Positions 6,897-16,302 of a stretch of DNA of 64,000 bases are shown here, one piece after another. Below the pieces are notes generated by a model that saw nothing but the letters and a program-made list of their open reading frames with translations, did no database searches and had not been told where the DNA came from. Every line of letters begins with the position of its first letter. The stretch's first letter is position 1. This stretch comes from Paenibacillus lupini (lineage in GTDB: Bacteria; Bacillota; Bacilli; Paenibacillales; Paenibacillaceae): positions 305,312 to 369,311 of the forward strand of contig NZ_JAASRW010000007.1 of assembly GCF_011761355.1 (NCBI RefSeq), given 5' to 3'. Position numbers and translations under genes: made by a program.

Positions 6897-9800
6897 TCAG
6901 TTCTGCCTGAATTCGATGATCCGCAGCAGCAACACGGCTGCTTCTGCTCTTGTTGCATGTCCTGTCGGCTCAAATTTGCCGTCGCCTCTTCCTTGCAGGA
7001 GACCTTTCTCTTGCAACGCCGCCACGTAGCCGGCAGCCCAAGCTGGAATAGTATCCGTATCAGCGAACATACCAGTAACTTGATCTGCCTCCAGCGGCTT
7101 AATCCCAGCTGCTTTGGCCAGCATCGTAACCAGTTCAGCACGAGTTACCTGCTCATTAGGCCGGAATGAGCCATCTGAGAAGCCGTTAACGAAGCCATAT
7201 CCTTGGGCTTCTGCCACAGCATTTGATGCCCAAGCTGGAATATTACCATTATCGGAGAAGCCTTCCCCGCTTCCAACTGGCTCCGAGCTATCAAGCACTG
7301 TGTTCATGAGCATCGTAACAAATTCTGCGCGTGTTACTTGCGCGTCCGGATGGAACGTGCCATCAATAAAGCCTTTCACTACACCACATCCGTATGCATT
7401 TTGTACAGCTTGATTGGCCCAATGCCCTGCCATATCCTTAAATTGGATATTGCTATCTCCATCTGGTTTACAGGTAATCAGTTTGACCGGCTCAGGAGTT
7501 TCCGGTATTTCCGGCTCTTCTGGCTTCGGCGCGACATACTGATTTCTTGAAATCGCCACTGTATAAGTCTGGATGGTAGTCCCATCCTGAGCAGTTACAC
7601 GAATGGTTACCGTTTGTTCTCCAACCTTTAGCTTGACTGGCTTGTCAGTTGGTTGGCCGTCCTCAAGTAAAATTTCTACAGTTGCATTTGAATCACTTGG
7701 GACTGCAGTAATCTCCGTGCTCGATACCGAGTAATTCACTATAGCCGTATAATCAAGCAATGTGCTTTGGAATAACTCGTTCAGTTTGATGCTACTCAAC
7801 GTAAGTTTGCTGAGTTCAGCATTGCTGGAGACAATCTCGAAATCATGTTCAGCCGACAGACCGCTTTCATTGCCAGCGTTATCCTCAGATTGAACCTGTA
7901 TGACATGTCTTCCAATTGCAAGATCTACAATCGGTGTATATTGCCAGTTACCATCCTCATCAGCTTCTACTGCAACAGCCGCTTCACCATCCAGTACGAT
8001 AATTACCTTAGACTGTTTTTCAGCTGTTCCAACAATTATTGGCTTTGTAACATTGGTTTGCGATCCGTCTGTTGGCAGAGTAATAACCGGGATTGCTGGT
8101 GCTGTCGTATCAATCACAAAACTGAGTTCCACAGCATCCTCTTTCACATTGCCAGCCTCATCTGCAACTTTAATTTTGACTCGATGAATGCCTTCACTTA
8201 ATCCTACAGATGGGGAGTAGGACCAAATGCCGCCTTCTCCGACTTTGAAGGGATCAACTGTAGTACCATCGAGCGTCAGATGAATCCACGCACCAGCTTC
8301 AGCAGATCCGCTCAGCTGTGGTTTCGTTTTATTCAATTGCTCTCCCTCAGTTGGAGCTGAAATCATGGCCAGCTCTGGTGCTTCAGTATCGATCGTGATT
8401 TCAACCGTTTCAGAAGATGGACCGATATTACCGGCTGAATCCGCGGCTTCCGCAGTAATAATGTGCTTACCATCACCAAGTGCTTCATTAAGTGTGAACG
8501 ACCACGCACCCAGGTTGCTTGCTTTTTTCTCAGCCATTTTCTTGTTATCGATCTTAATAGTGACTATGGAACCGGCTTCGGCGGTCCCGAAAATGGTTAA
8601 CTTATCCTCATTCGTAACATCCCCGTTAACCGGTACTAGTACGATCGGCGCCGCAGGCGCTTTTGTATCTACCGTCCACGAGACAAGCCCAGATTCAGGA
8701 CCCACATTACCGGCCGCATCTGCAGCTCTAGCTTTTAACACATATACACCGTCTTCCAACGGCGTTACTAGCGTGTATGACCAGTTTCCATCTTCATCAG
8801 CTGTTAGTGATTTAATCTGTGAATCTCCGATATATAGCGTGACATTTGATCCCGCTTCAGCATGCCCTTTAAGTACAGGCTTTGAGATTCCCGAAATAGT
8901 ATCATTTACCGGTTCTTCGATAACAGGTGCTTCTGGTGCCGTGGTATCAACCGTAAAAGTAAATATGCCCTCCTCTGCGGCAGTATTGCCGACAGCATCT
9001 TTAACGGACACACGAACCTGATGCTTACCATCCTTTAGTGGAGAAACCGGAATATATGTCCAGCTGCCCTGATTATCAGTAGTAACTGCCGGGAGCTCCT
9101 CACCATCAATCGTTATTGTAATAATCGAATTTTCTTCTGCCGTGCCTGCTATTGTTGGAAGGTTGTCCCCCAGCACTTCACCATTAACTGGTGATTTCGT
9201 AACAGGCGCTGAAGGTGGAGTACGATCGATTCTCACATTTACCTCAGCAGTTGGACCAACGTTGCCAGCTTGGTCAATGGATCTCGCGTAAATAGTCGAA
9301 ACGCCTTCCGCTGTAATGCTAGTCTCTCCGTCATATTCGGCCCAATTCTTAGCGCCTGCTCCCGTGATTCGGTATTCTGTTTTCATGATGCCCGATTCGC
9401 CGATATCCTTACCTTCCGTAATAGACACTTTCACAGAATCAGCGGAAGTCCAGTCCGTTGTATCTGGTTTAATAGAAGGAATAGTAGGCGATGTTCTATC
9501 GATACGGACAACAGCCTCTGTTACTGGTCCAACATTACCAGCAGCGTCGATTGTTCTTGCGCTGATTGTCGTTACACCTTCCGTTTCGATGTCCACTGTA
9601 CCTGCATAAGTCGTCCATTCTTTTGATATTGCACCAGACAACTTGTACTCTGTCCGGTCTAATGCTGAGCCGCCTTGATCTGTACCCTCCGTAATGGAGA
9701 AGGCAGTCTTAGCAGCCGATATCCAGCCTTCCTTTTCAACCAATACTTGCGGCTCAGTTGGTGCTGTTTTATCAATATACACTTTTAAGACAGATGTATC

Positions 9801-12800
9801 GCTAACATTTCCTGCCTGATCCATCGTTCGTACTAGAATCGACGTCTCCCCCGTCGCTGTTACCGTAATCGTTCCCGTATAAGTCGTCCAATCAAGTGTT
9901 GCTGCACCTGATAAACGATATTCTGTTCGGCTTGCTCCGGATAACTCGTCCATTCCAGGCGTCACGATAACCTTGATATCAGCTGATGTCCATCCCGTAG
10001 CATCAGCTTGGATATTCGGCTTGGTTGGTGCAGTATGATCGATCTTAACCGTCTTGATGGACTCTGTGCCCATGTTGCCAGCATTATCTACCGTTCTTAC
10101 AGTTACTTCCGTTTGCCCTTCGGCTGTCAGGATGATTGGGGTTATATAAGTCTTCCATGCTGATGTTACAGCACCAGACAAACTATATTCGACTCTATTG
10201 ACACCCGATCCGCCACTGTCACTTCCAGACTCAGCCGTTACTGTCACGCTTTCTGCCGAAGTCCAGTCAAGCGCATCAGAACTTAATTTCGCTGCTCCCG
10301 GTGCTGATAGATCGATAGATTGCGTTGCCTCGGTCACCACACTAACATTACCAGCCTTATCGACAGTCCGTGCAGATACAACTGTCTGGCCTTCTTTAGT
10401 TACATCAAATGGTACTGTATAAGTCGTCCAATCAAGCGTCGTTGCACCAGACAGCTTATATTCAATCCGATCTACTGACAAAGCATTGTCTGCTCCGGCA
10501 GTCAGGGTCACAGAAATAGAAGATGATGACCAGACTCCATCCGCCGGGCTGATTGCAGGCTTAGCCGGAGCAGTCCGGTCAATATGCACCAACACCTCAG
10601 CTGTCGGACCAATATTACCAGCTTGGTCAACGGATCTAGCGTAAATTGTCGAAACACCTTCCGCTGTAATGCTAATCTCTCCATCATATACGGCCCAATC
10701 CTTAGCACCCTCTCCCGTGATCCGGTATTCTGTTTTCATGATGCCCGATTCGCCGATGTCCTTGCCTGCCGTAATAGACACCTTCACAGAATCAGCTGAA
10801 GTCCAGTCCGATGTCTCAGGTTTAATAGAAGGAATAGTAGGCGATGATCTGTCGATACGGACAACAGCCTCTATTACTGGTCCAACATTCCCAGCAGCGT
10901 CAATTGTTCTCGCGCTGATTGTCGTTACGCCTTCAACTTCTATATCGACAGTTCCTACATAAGTCGACCAGTCTTTCGTTAAAGCACCAGACAACTTGTA
11001 TTCTGTCCGGTCTACTCCAGAACCGCCTTGATCTGTGCCCTTTGTTATGGAGAAGGTAACCTTACCAGCCGATATCCAACCTTCTTTTTCAATCAATACT
11101 TGTGGTGCAATTGGCGCAGTTTTATCAATGTGTACTTTTAAGACAGATGTATCACTGATGTTGCCTGCCTGATCCATCGTTCGTGCTTGAACCGATGTCT
11201 CACCCGCCGCTGTTACCGTAATCGTTCCAGAATAAGTCGCCCAGTCAAGTGTTGTTGCACCTAATAAGCGATATTCCGTACGGTTAGTTCCGGATAACCC
11301 ATCCGTTCCAGGCGTTACCGTCACCTTGACATCCGCTGACGTCCATCCCGTTGCATCAGCTTGGATATCAGGCTTGGATGGTGCCGTTTGATCGATTTTA
11401 ACCGTCTTTTTAGATTCAGTACCCAAGTTACCAGCATTGTCTATCGTTCTAACAGATACTTCCGTTTGCCCCTCGGCTGTCACGAGAATCGGCCCTGTAT
11501 AAGGCTTCCATGCTGAAATTACAGCACCAGACAAGCTGTATTCGACCCGATTGACACCTGATCCACCACTATCCGTTCCTGCCTCAGCCGTTACGGTTAC
11601 ATTTTCTTCCGAAGTCCAATCCGGCGCGTCCGAGCTTAATATCGCTGCTCCCGGTGCTGATAGATCGAGAGACTGAGTTGCCTCGGACTCCGCACTAACA
11701 TTTCCAGCTTTATCAATAGTCCGTGCAGATACTGTAGTTATTCCTTCTTTGGTGATATTAATTGGTCCTGTGTAAGCCGTCCAATCAAGCGTCGTTGCAC
11801 CGGTCAGCTTATATTCAACGCGATCTACCGTCGAAGCGCTGTCTTCTCCCGCAATCAGCGTCACGGAAATGGAAGCAGCCGACCATCCTCCATCATCCGG
11901 GCTTATTGCAGGAATAGTTGGAGCAGTCCGGTCAATTTTTATCACGCTCGTCGACACTGAACCTACATTACCGGCATTATCCACACTTCTTACGCTAACC
12001 GTTGTCTGCCCCTCGGCGCTGACAGATACTTGGCCCGAGTATGTTGTCCAACCAAGCGTTGTTGCTCCACTTAAGCTATATTCCGTTCTGCTGACACCTG
12101 AACTGTTATCCGTCCCTGCCGTAATCGTCGCTGTAACAGAAGAGGCTTTCGTCCAACCAGATGCATCTTGCGTTATGGTTGGAGCAGTTGGTTTTGTTTT
12201 ATCGAGCTTCACTGTAACTGTCGCAACAGTACTTATGTTGCCTGCTCTGTCGATAGTTCTTGCTTCCACCATTGTCTGACCCTCAGCGCTGATAGAAAGT
12301 GCTGCGGTATATGTTGTCCAATCCTTCGTTGTCGCACCTGACAGTTTGTATTCGGTTTTACTCACACCAGAGCCGGTCTTGTCCGTTCCGGACACGATCG
12401 ATACGCTCACATCCGATACACTCCAACCCGTAGCAGAAGGTGTAATTACTGGTGTAGTTGGTTTCGTCTTGTCGATTAATATCGCGCCTAAGCGTGGACC
12501 ACTAGTGTTGCCTGCCTGATCAACAGTTCTAGCGTTAATGGTTGTCTGGCCTTCGGCCGTAATTGTCACAGCTCCCGTATAAGTAGTCCAGCTAAGCGTT
12601 GTACCTCCGCTCAGCATGTACTCCGTACGGGCTGCTCCAGAACCAGTATCGGTCCCTGGCGCCAATGTGAATGTAGCATCAGCTGCCGTCCATGCTATGG
12701 TAGACTCCTTGATGTCTGGCACCCCAGGAGTAGTACGGTCAATTTTAACAATGCCATTCGAGACAGCACTAATGTTGCCTGCCGTGTCTACGGTTCTGGC

Positions 12801-14810
12801 GCTGAGCGTAGTCTGTCCTTCTGCGCTAACCGTCACTTGTCCTGTGTATGTCGTCCAGCCAAGTGTTGTTGCACCACTTAAACTATACTCGGTCCTACTG
12901 ACTCCTGAACCGCCATCTGTCCCCGGAGTAACGGCTACTTTGACTGAAGCAGCATTCGTCCAGGCTGCCGTGGCAGGAGTAACAGTTGGTGCTGTTGGCA
13001 CTGTTTTATCCAGCTTCACAGTAACTGTTTTGATTGTACTAATATTACCTGCATTATCAATTGTTCTAGCCTCCACGGTCGTCTGACCGTCAACCCCAAT
13101 AACGAACGAAATGGAATAGGTTGTCCAGTTCAAGGTCTTAGCGCCAGACAGCTTATATTCCGTCCTGCTTACGCCGGAGCCTCCTGTGTCCGTACCGGGA
13201 GCAATGGTGACCGTGACATCTGTTTGATTCCAAGCCGTTGATGATGGTGTAATACTAGGAGCGAGTGGCGGTGCTTTGTCTATTTTAATGACCGCAGTTC
13301 CCTCAGCGCTGACGTTGCCCACTTCATCAATATCTCGTGCATGGAAAGTCGTTTCTCCTGTTGCTGCTAAAGTTACAGTACCAGAATAGGTAGTCCACCC
13401 TAGCGTAGTGGCGCCTGTTAGACTATACTCTCTGCGACTCACACCAGAGCCGCCAGGATCAGAAGACGCTGACAGAGTAGCAGTAACATTATTCGCGGCC
13501 CATCCGCTCGTAGATAGATTGACTGATGGCGTAGACGGCGCTGTCTTATCAATCTTAATAACAGCCGAAGCTGTAGTGCTGAAGTTCCCTGCCTTATCTA
13601 TTGTTCGGGCGGTTATGGTTGTCTGCCCCGATTGGGAGATAGGAATGGATTCCCCAACAGAATAGGTTGTCCAGGCCAAGGTCGTCGCGCCAGTGAGACT
13701 GTACTCTGTTCGGTCCACCCCCGTTCCAGCATCTGTTCCCGGTGTAATCGTCACATCCACATCGGTACCGTTCCATCCGCTTCCCACACCTGTAATCGTC
13801 GGTGCTGTCGGTGGATTAAAGTCAAATGTAAGCTTATAAAGCTTGGTGTTGGTTGAATAGTCCAAATAATTATACCCGCTTACAACATACACATCGGAAC
13901 CAACTGAAACCAGGCTGGCATCCGTTAAATGACCCGTGTTCTCACTGTCCTTCGTCCAGTTATTCGTCGCTGGATCGTAAATAAAAAAATTATAATTGCC
14001 CATGACCAGCACTTTCCCGTTCTCAAGCGTTACTTGCGAATGCCTGAAAAAAATATCATCATAGGCATACGGTAACGAGGCTGCTTTCGTCCATGTGTTA
14101 GCAACAGGATCATATATGAACGAAGAATAGGAGTATGCATAACCGTTTAAACCACCAGTTAACAGCACCCGACCGTCCTTCAAGGTGCTTTGAGCTGCTT
14201 CATACAAGGTAACCGGCAGAGGAGCTACTTCATCCCAACGATCCATTGATGGATCGTAAATATACGAATTGTTATACGTTATGCTTTTCCCGGGATAATA
14301 AACTTCATTAGATCCCCCAACAATCATGACACGGCCATCTGCCAGCGTACTCTGCGTTTGTCCGAGCACGGTATGGGGGACGTTAGCGGCATTTGTCCAT
14401 GCATTTGTTTGCGGATTATAGATTCGGGCCAGATCGTTGTATACATACCCGATATTGTTCTCGAATGCATTTCCTCCGGTTACCAATACTCTGCCGTCCT
14501 GCAGCATGGATTGTTTATGATAGGCTACTGGCAAAGTAGGAGCATTCGTAGTCCAGGTTTTACTAATCGTATCGAACACGTACGAATTCTTAGACTTGGA
14601 ATTCGATCCGTTCTGTCCCCCTGTCACCAGAATTTTGTTCCCAGAGAGTACAGCGCTTGCCGAAGCTCCTGGAATCGGTTCTGGAAGATTGGACCATTGT
14701 TCCATCGAGACGGCAGCAAAAGCCGCCTTTCCGCCTCCCGTAGGCCAGAATACCAAAGCAATTGCAGCCAATAACAGGCCGTAACTTAATTTACGCAGCA
14801 AAATCTTCAT
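6897..14810 (-). CDS. Giant SLH-anchored surface protein: Kelch, OmpL47, Ig-like and cadherin-like repeats
   Basis: 2637 residues with a Sec signal (about 1-33, ending AAFAA). Residues ~36-335 hold Kelch-type repeats (recurring G-R-V-L-(V/L)-TGG and Y-(D/N)P motifs), probably a beta-propeller. Residues ~343-1865 hold 17 OmpL47-type beta domains of about 90 residues, each with a W near the start, SGV-RTEY, W-TY and ARTID-AGN motifs. Five Ig-like domains (~1866-2327, GTAE-GS and DG-W-Y) follow, then a cadherin-like beta-sandwich (~2330-2420) and three SLH domains (~2457-2637, with TRAEFVTML and TRAEAAVLLL) that bind pyruvylated secondary cell-wall polymer. OmpL47 domains 8-12 and 13-17 are a tandem duplication with a 1353-bp period. 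Role likely adhesion or substrate contact; no catalytic domain seen. The start has AGGAGG six bases upstream. Confidence 0.9.
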   Translation of the reverse strand: MKILLRKLSYGLLLAAIALVFWPTGGGKAAFAAVSMEQWSNLPEPIPGASASAVLSGNKILVTGGQNGSNSKSKNSYVFDTISKTWTTNAPTLPVAYHKQSMLQDGRVLVTGGNAFENNIGYVYNDLARIYNPQTNAWTNAANVPHTVLGQTQSTLADGRVMIVGGSNEVYYPGKSITYNNSYIYDPSMDRWDEVAPLPVTLYEAAQSTLKDGRVLLTGGLNGYAYSYSSFIYDPVANTWTKAASLPYAYDDIFFRHSQVTLENGKVLVMGNYNFFIYDPATNNWTKDSENTGHLTDASLVSVGSDVYVVSGYNYLDYSTNTKLYKLTFDFNPPTAPTITGVGSGWNGTDVDVTITPGTDAGTGVDRTEYSLTGATTLAWTTYSVGESIPISQSGQTTITARTIDKAGNFSTTASAVIKIDKTAPSTPSVNLSTSGWAANNVTATLSASSDPGGSGVSRREYSLTGATTLGWTTYSGTVTLAATGETTFHARDIDEVGNVSAEGTAVIKIDKAPPLAPSITPSSTAWNQTDVTVTIAPGTDTGGSGVSRTEYKLSGAKTLNWTTYSISFVIGVDGQTTVEARTIDNAGNISTIKTVTVKLDKTVPTAPTVTPATAAWTNAASVKVAVTPGTDGGSGVSRTEYSLSGATTLGWTTYTGQVTVSAEGQTTLSARTVDTAGNISAVSNGIVKIDRTTPGVPDIKESTIAWTAADATFTLAPGTDTGSGAARTEYMLSGGTTLSWTTYTGAVTITAEGQTTINARTVDQAGNTSGPRLGAILIDKTKPTTPVITPSATGWSVSDVSVSIVSGTDKTGSGVSKTEYKLSGATTKDWTTYTAALSISAEGQTMVEARTIDRAGNISTVATVTVKLDKTKPTAPTITQDASGWTKASSVTATITAGTDNSSGVSRTEYSLSGATTLGWTTYSGQVSVSAEGQTTVSVRSVDNAGNVGSVSTSVIKIDRTAPTIPAISPDDGGWSAASISVTLIAGEDSASTVDRVEYKLTGATTLDWTAYTGPINITKEGITTVSARTIDKAGNVSAESEATQSLDLSAPGAAILSSDAPDWTSEENVTVTAEAGTDSGGSGVNRVEYSLSGAVISAWKPYTGPILVTAEGQTEVSVRTIDNAGNLGTESKKTVKIDQTAPSKPDIQADATGWTSADVKVTVTPGTDGLSGTNRTEYRLLGATTLDWATYSGTITVTAAGETSVQARTMDQAGNISDTSVLKVHIDKTAPIAPQVLIEKEGWISAGKVTFSITKGTDQGGSGVDRTEYKLSGALTKDWSTYVGTVDIEVEGVTTISARTIDAAGNVGPVIEAVVRIDRSSPTIPSIKPETSDWTSADSVKVSITAGKDIGESGIMKTEYRITGEGAKDWAVYDGEISITAEGVSTIYARSVDQAGNIGPTAEVLVHIDRTAPAKPAISPADGVWSSSSISVTLTAGADNALSVDRIEYKLSGATTLDWTTYTVPFDVTKEGQTVVSARTVDKAGNVSVVTEATQSIDLSAPGAAKLSSDALDWTSAESVTVTAESGSDSGGSGVNRVEYSLSGAVTSAWKTYITPIILTAEGQTEVTVRTVDNAGNMGTESIKTVKIDHTAPTKPNIQADATGWTSADIKVIVTPGMDELSGASRTEYRLSGAATLDWTTYTGTITVTATGETSILVRTMDQAGNVSDTSVLKVYIDKTAPTEPQVLVEKEGWISAAKTAFSITEGTDQGGSALDRTEYKLSGAISKEWTTYAGTVDIETEGVTTISARTIDAAGNVGPVTEAVVRIDRTSPTIPSIKPDTTDWTSADSVKVSITEGKDIGESGIMKTEYRITGAGAKNWAEYDGETSITAEGVSTIYARSIDQAGNVGPTAEVNVRIDRTPPSAPVTKSPVNGEVLGDNLPTIAGTAEENSIITITIDGEELPAVTTDNQGSWTYIPVSPLKDGKHQVRVSVKDAVGNTAAEEGIFTFTVDTTAPEAPVIEEPVNDTISGISKPVLKGHAEAGSNVTLYIGDSQIKSLTADEDGNWSYTLVTPLEDGVYVLKARAADAAGNVGPESGLVSWTVDTKAPAAPIVLVPVNGDVTNEDKLTIFGTAEAGSIVTIKIDNKKMAEKKASNLGAWSFTLNEALGDGKHIITAEAADSAGNIGPSSETVEITIDTEAPELAMISAPTEGEQLNKTKPQLSGSAEAGAWIHLTLDGTTVDPFKVGEGGIWSYSPSVGLSEGIHRVKIKVADEAGNVKEDAVELSFVIDTTAPAIPVITLPTDGSQTNVTKPIIVGTAEKQSKVIIVLDGEAAVAVEADEDGNWQYTPIVDLAIGRHVIQVQSEDNAGNESGLSAEHDFEIVSSNAELSKLTLSSIKLNELFQSTLLDYTAIVNYSVSSTEITAVPSDSNATVEILLEDGQPTDKPVKLKVGEQTVTIRVTAQDGTTIQTYTVAISRNQYVAPKPEEPEIPETPEPVKLITCKPDGDSNIQFKDMAGHWANQAVQNAYGCGVVKGFIDGTFHPDAQVTRAEFVTMLMNTVLDSSEPVGSGEGFSDNGNIPAWASNAVAEAQGYGFVNGFSDGSFRPNEQVTRAELVTMLAKAAGIKPLEADQVTGMFADTDTIPAWAAGYVAALQEKGLLQGRGDGKFEPTGHATRAEAAVLLLRIIEFRQN
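9202..11908 (-). repeat. Tandem 1353-bp duplication inside the SLH protein gene
   Basis: Sequence at 9202-10554 recurs at 10555-11907 with a constant offset of 1353 bp (451 codons), spanning five OmpL47-type domains each time. The offset was checked at several places: the ATGCCCGATTCGCC segment at 9388 and 10741, and the GATAGATTG-like segment at 10309 and 11662. The copies have diverged visibly. The exact edges are uncertain by some tens of bases. Confidence 0.85.
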
Positions 14811-14863
14811 CCTCCTCTAACTGAATGAGCAGGAACAGCTTAGCAAAGATACAGTTAACAGCC

Positions 14864-14881
14864 AATTAACTTTAGTTAATT
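14864..14881. promoter_or_regulatory. Perfect palindrome upstream of the SLH protein gene
   Basis: AATTAACTTTAGTTAATT: two perfect 8-bp arms around a two-base centre, 54 bases before the start codon. About 20 bases further upstream are two direct copies of TTGACGAAA (14905-14922 region). These look like sites for a regulator; none was identified. Confidence 0.5.
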
Positions 14882-14920
14882 CCTCGTGAAAAAAATGCAG
14901 AAATTTGACGAAATTGACGA

Positions 14921-14966
14921 AATAAAAGGAGCAGTGCAGGGAATGCCCCTCACTGCTCCTATTTTA
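14921..14966 (-). terminator. Terminator of the serine hydrolase gene
   Basis: AGGAGCAGTG (14927-14936) pairs with CACTGCTCCT (14951-14960). The plus-strand AATAAAA before the stem is the U-tract in the minus direction. It begins 16 bases after the hydrolase stop and insulates the SLH gene promoter. Confidence 0.85.
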
Positions 14967-14981
14967 TGGATCTTTATGCTT

Positions 14982-16157
14982 TTACAATGAGCTTAATACA
15001 ATATTACGAAGCTTACGAGTAAGCGGCGTTGTACCCGCATCTTTTTTCTGTATCATAAACAAAATGGTCATTCCCTCTTGAGGGAAATTACCAAAGTAGG
15101 CACCAAGCCAGCCATCCCAGCCATATTCTCCTTGACTTGCTAGAATTCCTGTTATCTTCGTATCCGTTACAATACGCATCAGGTTGCCGTAGCTATGTCC
15201 TGCCATTGTATGCCACGATTCAAAAGCCGGCTGCTGGCGGGCATTCAACGTCCCTGAAGTCAAATACTCGACCGTTCTTGGCCGCAGAATTTGAACACCA
15301 TTCAGATTTCCATTGTTTATAAGCATCGTTGTGAATTTGGCAGCATCATCAATCGTAGATACGAGTCCCGCTCCTCCTGATTCGAACGCCGGATTGCGGT
15401 CCATTTGATTAATAATGCCAAGATGATTACCCTCATACAGCGTCAATCCGCCTTCGCTATTGTCCGCGTACGTTTTGACAAGACGTTCTTGCTTCTCCTC
15501 AGGCAGCCAGAAGCCGGTATCCTTCATACCAAGAGGGCCAAACAATTCTTGCTGCAAAAACTCGCCAAACCGTTTACCACTTATAACTTCTACTACCGCT
15601 CCCAGCACATCAGCAGAAGTTCCATATGCCCAAGAAGATCCCGGTTGGAATGCAAGCGGGCATTCACCCAATCGGTTCATTGCTTCCACCGTACTTACAG
15701 GCGATTCACCAAGCAAACGTTCATCAATTTCTCTGAACAATGCTTCTGTTGCTTGTCCAGCTGCATTTGCTCCACCGTAAACCAATCCACATGTCATATC
15801 AAGCAGGTCATGGATATTCACTTCCCGCTCTACGGGCACCAATTCGCCGTCTTTCTCCGCCAGCTGGTTCTTGAAACCAGGTAAATAACGGCTTACCGGA
15901 TCAAATAGATCAATTTCCCCACGTTCTACCAGAATCATAACGGCAGTGGCCGTAACCGGCTTTGTCATGGAATATAGACGGAAAACGGAATCTCTTGTAA
16001 TAGGACGTCCCGTTTCCAGATCGGATAATCCGTCTTCGTGATAGAAGATTTCTCTTCCGTCCTTTATCACCATGAAATTAGCGCCTGCTACTTCGTTGTT
16101 TTCGATACCTTTTCTAAGTGTTGCCTTTAGCTGACTGACTGCTGTTTGATCTAACAT
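14982..16157 (-). CDS. Serine hydrolase, class C beta-lactamase / EstB-like fold
   Basis: 391 residues. The catalytic serine motif S-x-x-K appears as SMTK in FRLYSMTKPVTATAVMILV, and a Tyr motif appears as WAYGTSADVLGAVVE, both typical of family VIII esterases and DD-peptidase-like beta-lactamase-fold enzymes. There is no signal peptide, so a cytoplasmic esterase or amidase is more likely than a true beta-lactamase. I place the start at ATG 16157, which has AAGGAG ten bases upstream; the longer frame to 16181 begins with a TTG without a ribosome-binding site. It is a single-gene unit with its own terminator. The substrate is unknown; an acetyl- or feruloyl-esterase role in glycan use would fit but is inference. 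Confidence 0.82.
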   Translation of the reverse strand: MLDQTAVSQLKATLRKGIENNEVAGANFMVIKDGREIFYHEDGLSDLETGRPITRDSVFRLYSMTKPVTATAVMILVERGEIDLFDPVSRYLPGFKNQLAEKDGELVPVEREVNIHDLLDMTCGLVYGGANAAGQATEALFREIDERLLGESPVSTVEAMNRLGECPLAFQPGSSWAYGTSADVLGAVVEVISGKRFGEFLQQELFGPLGMKDTGFWLPEEKQERLVKTYADNSEGGLTLYEGNHLGIINQMDRNPAFESGGAGLVSTIDDAAKFTTMLINNGNLNGVQILRPRTVEYLTSGTLNARQQPAFESWHTMAGHSYGNLMRIVTDTKITGILASQGEYGWDGWLGAYFGNFPQEGMTILFMIQKKDAGTTPLTRKLRNIVLSSL

Positions 16158-16302
16158 GTTCAATAGTCTCCTTCTCTGCAAATCACATCTTCGGACCAGG
16201 GTCGGTTGATATATTCGCTACATTAAAGGAAAACTCCTCTTACATCTGTTCCCAAATCAAAAACGCCTGCAAACTTTTTGCATGGCGTCTCAAATCTCTG
16301 AA

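Noticed and set aside
8365..13856. Several plus-strand open frames of 70-220 codons across the SLH protein gene
   Set aside because: They are antisense to a repetitive coding sequence, recur once per repeat with the same low-complexity Ser/Val/Thr composition, and lack ribosome-binding sites.
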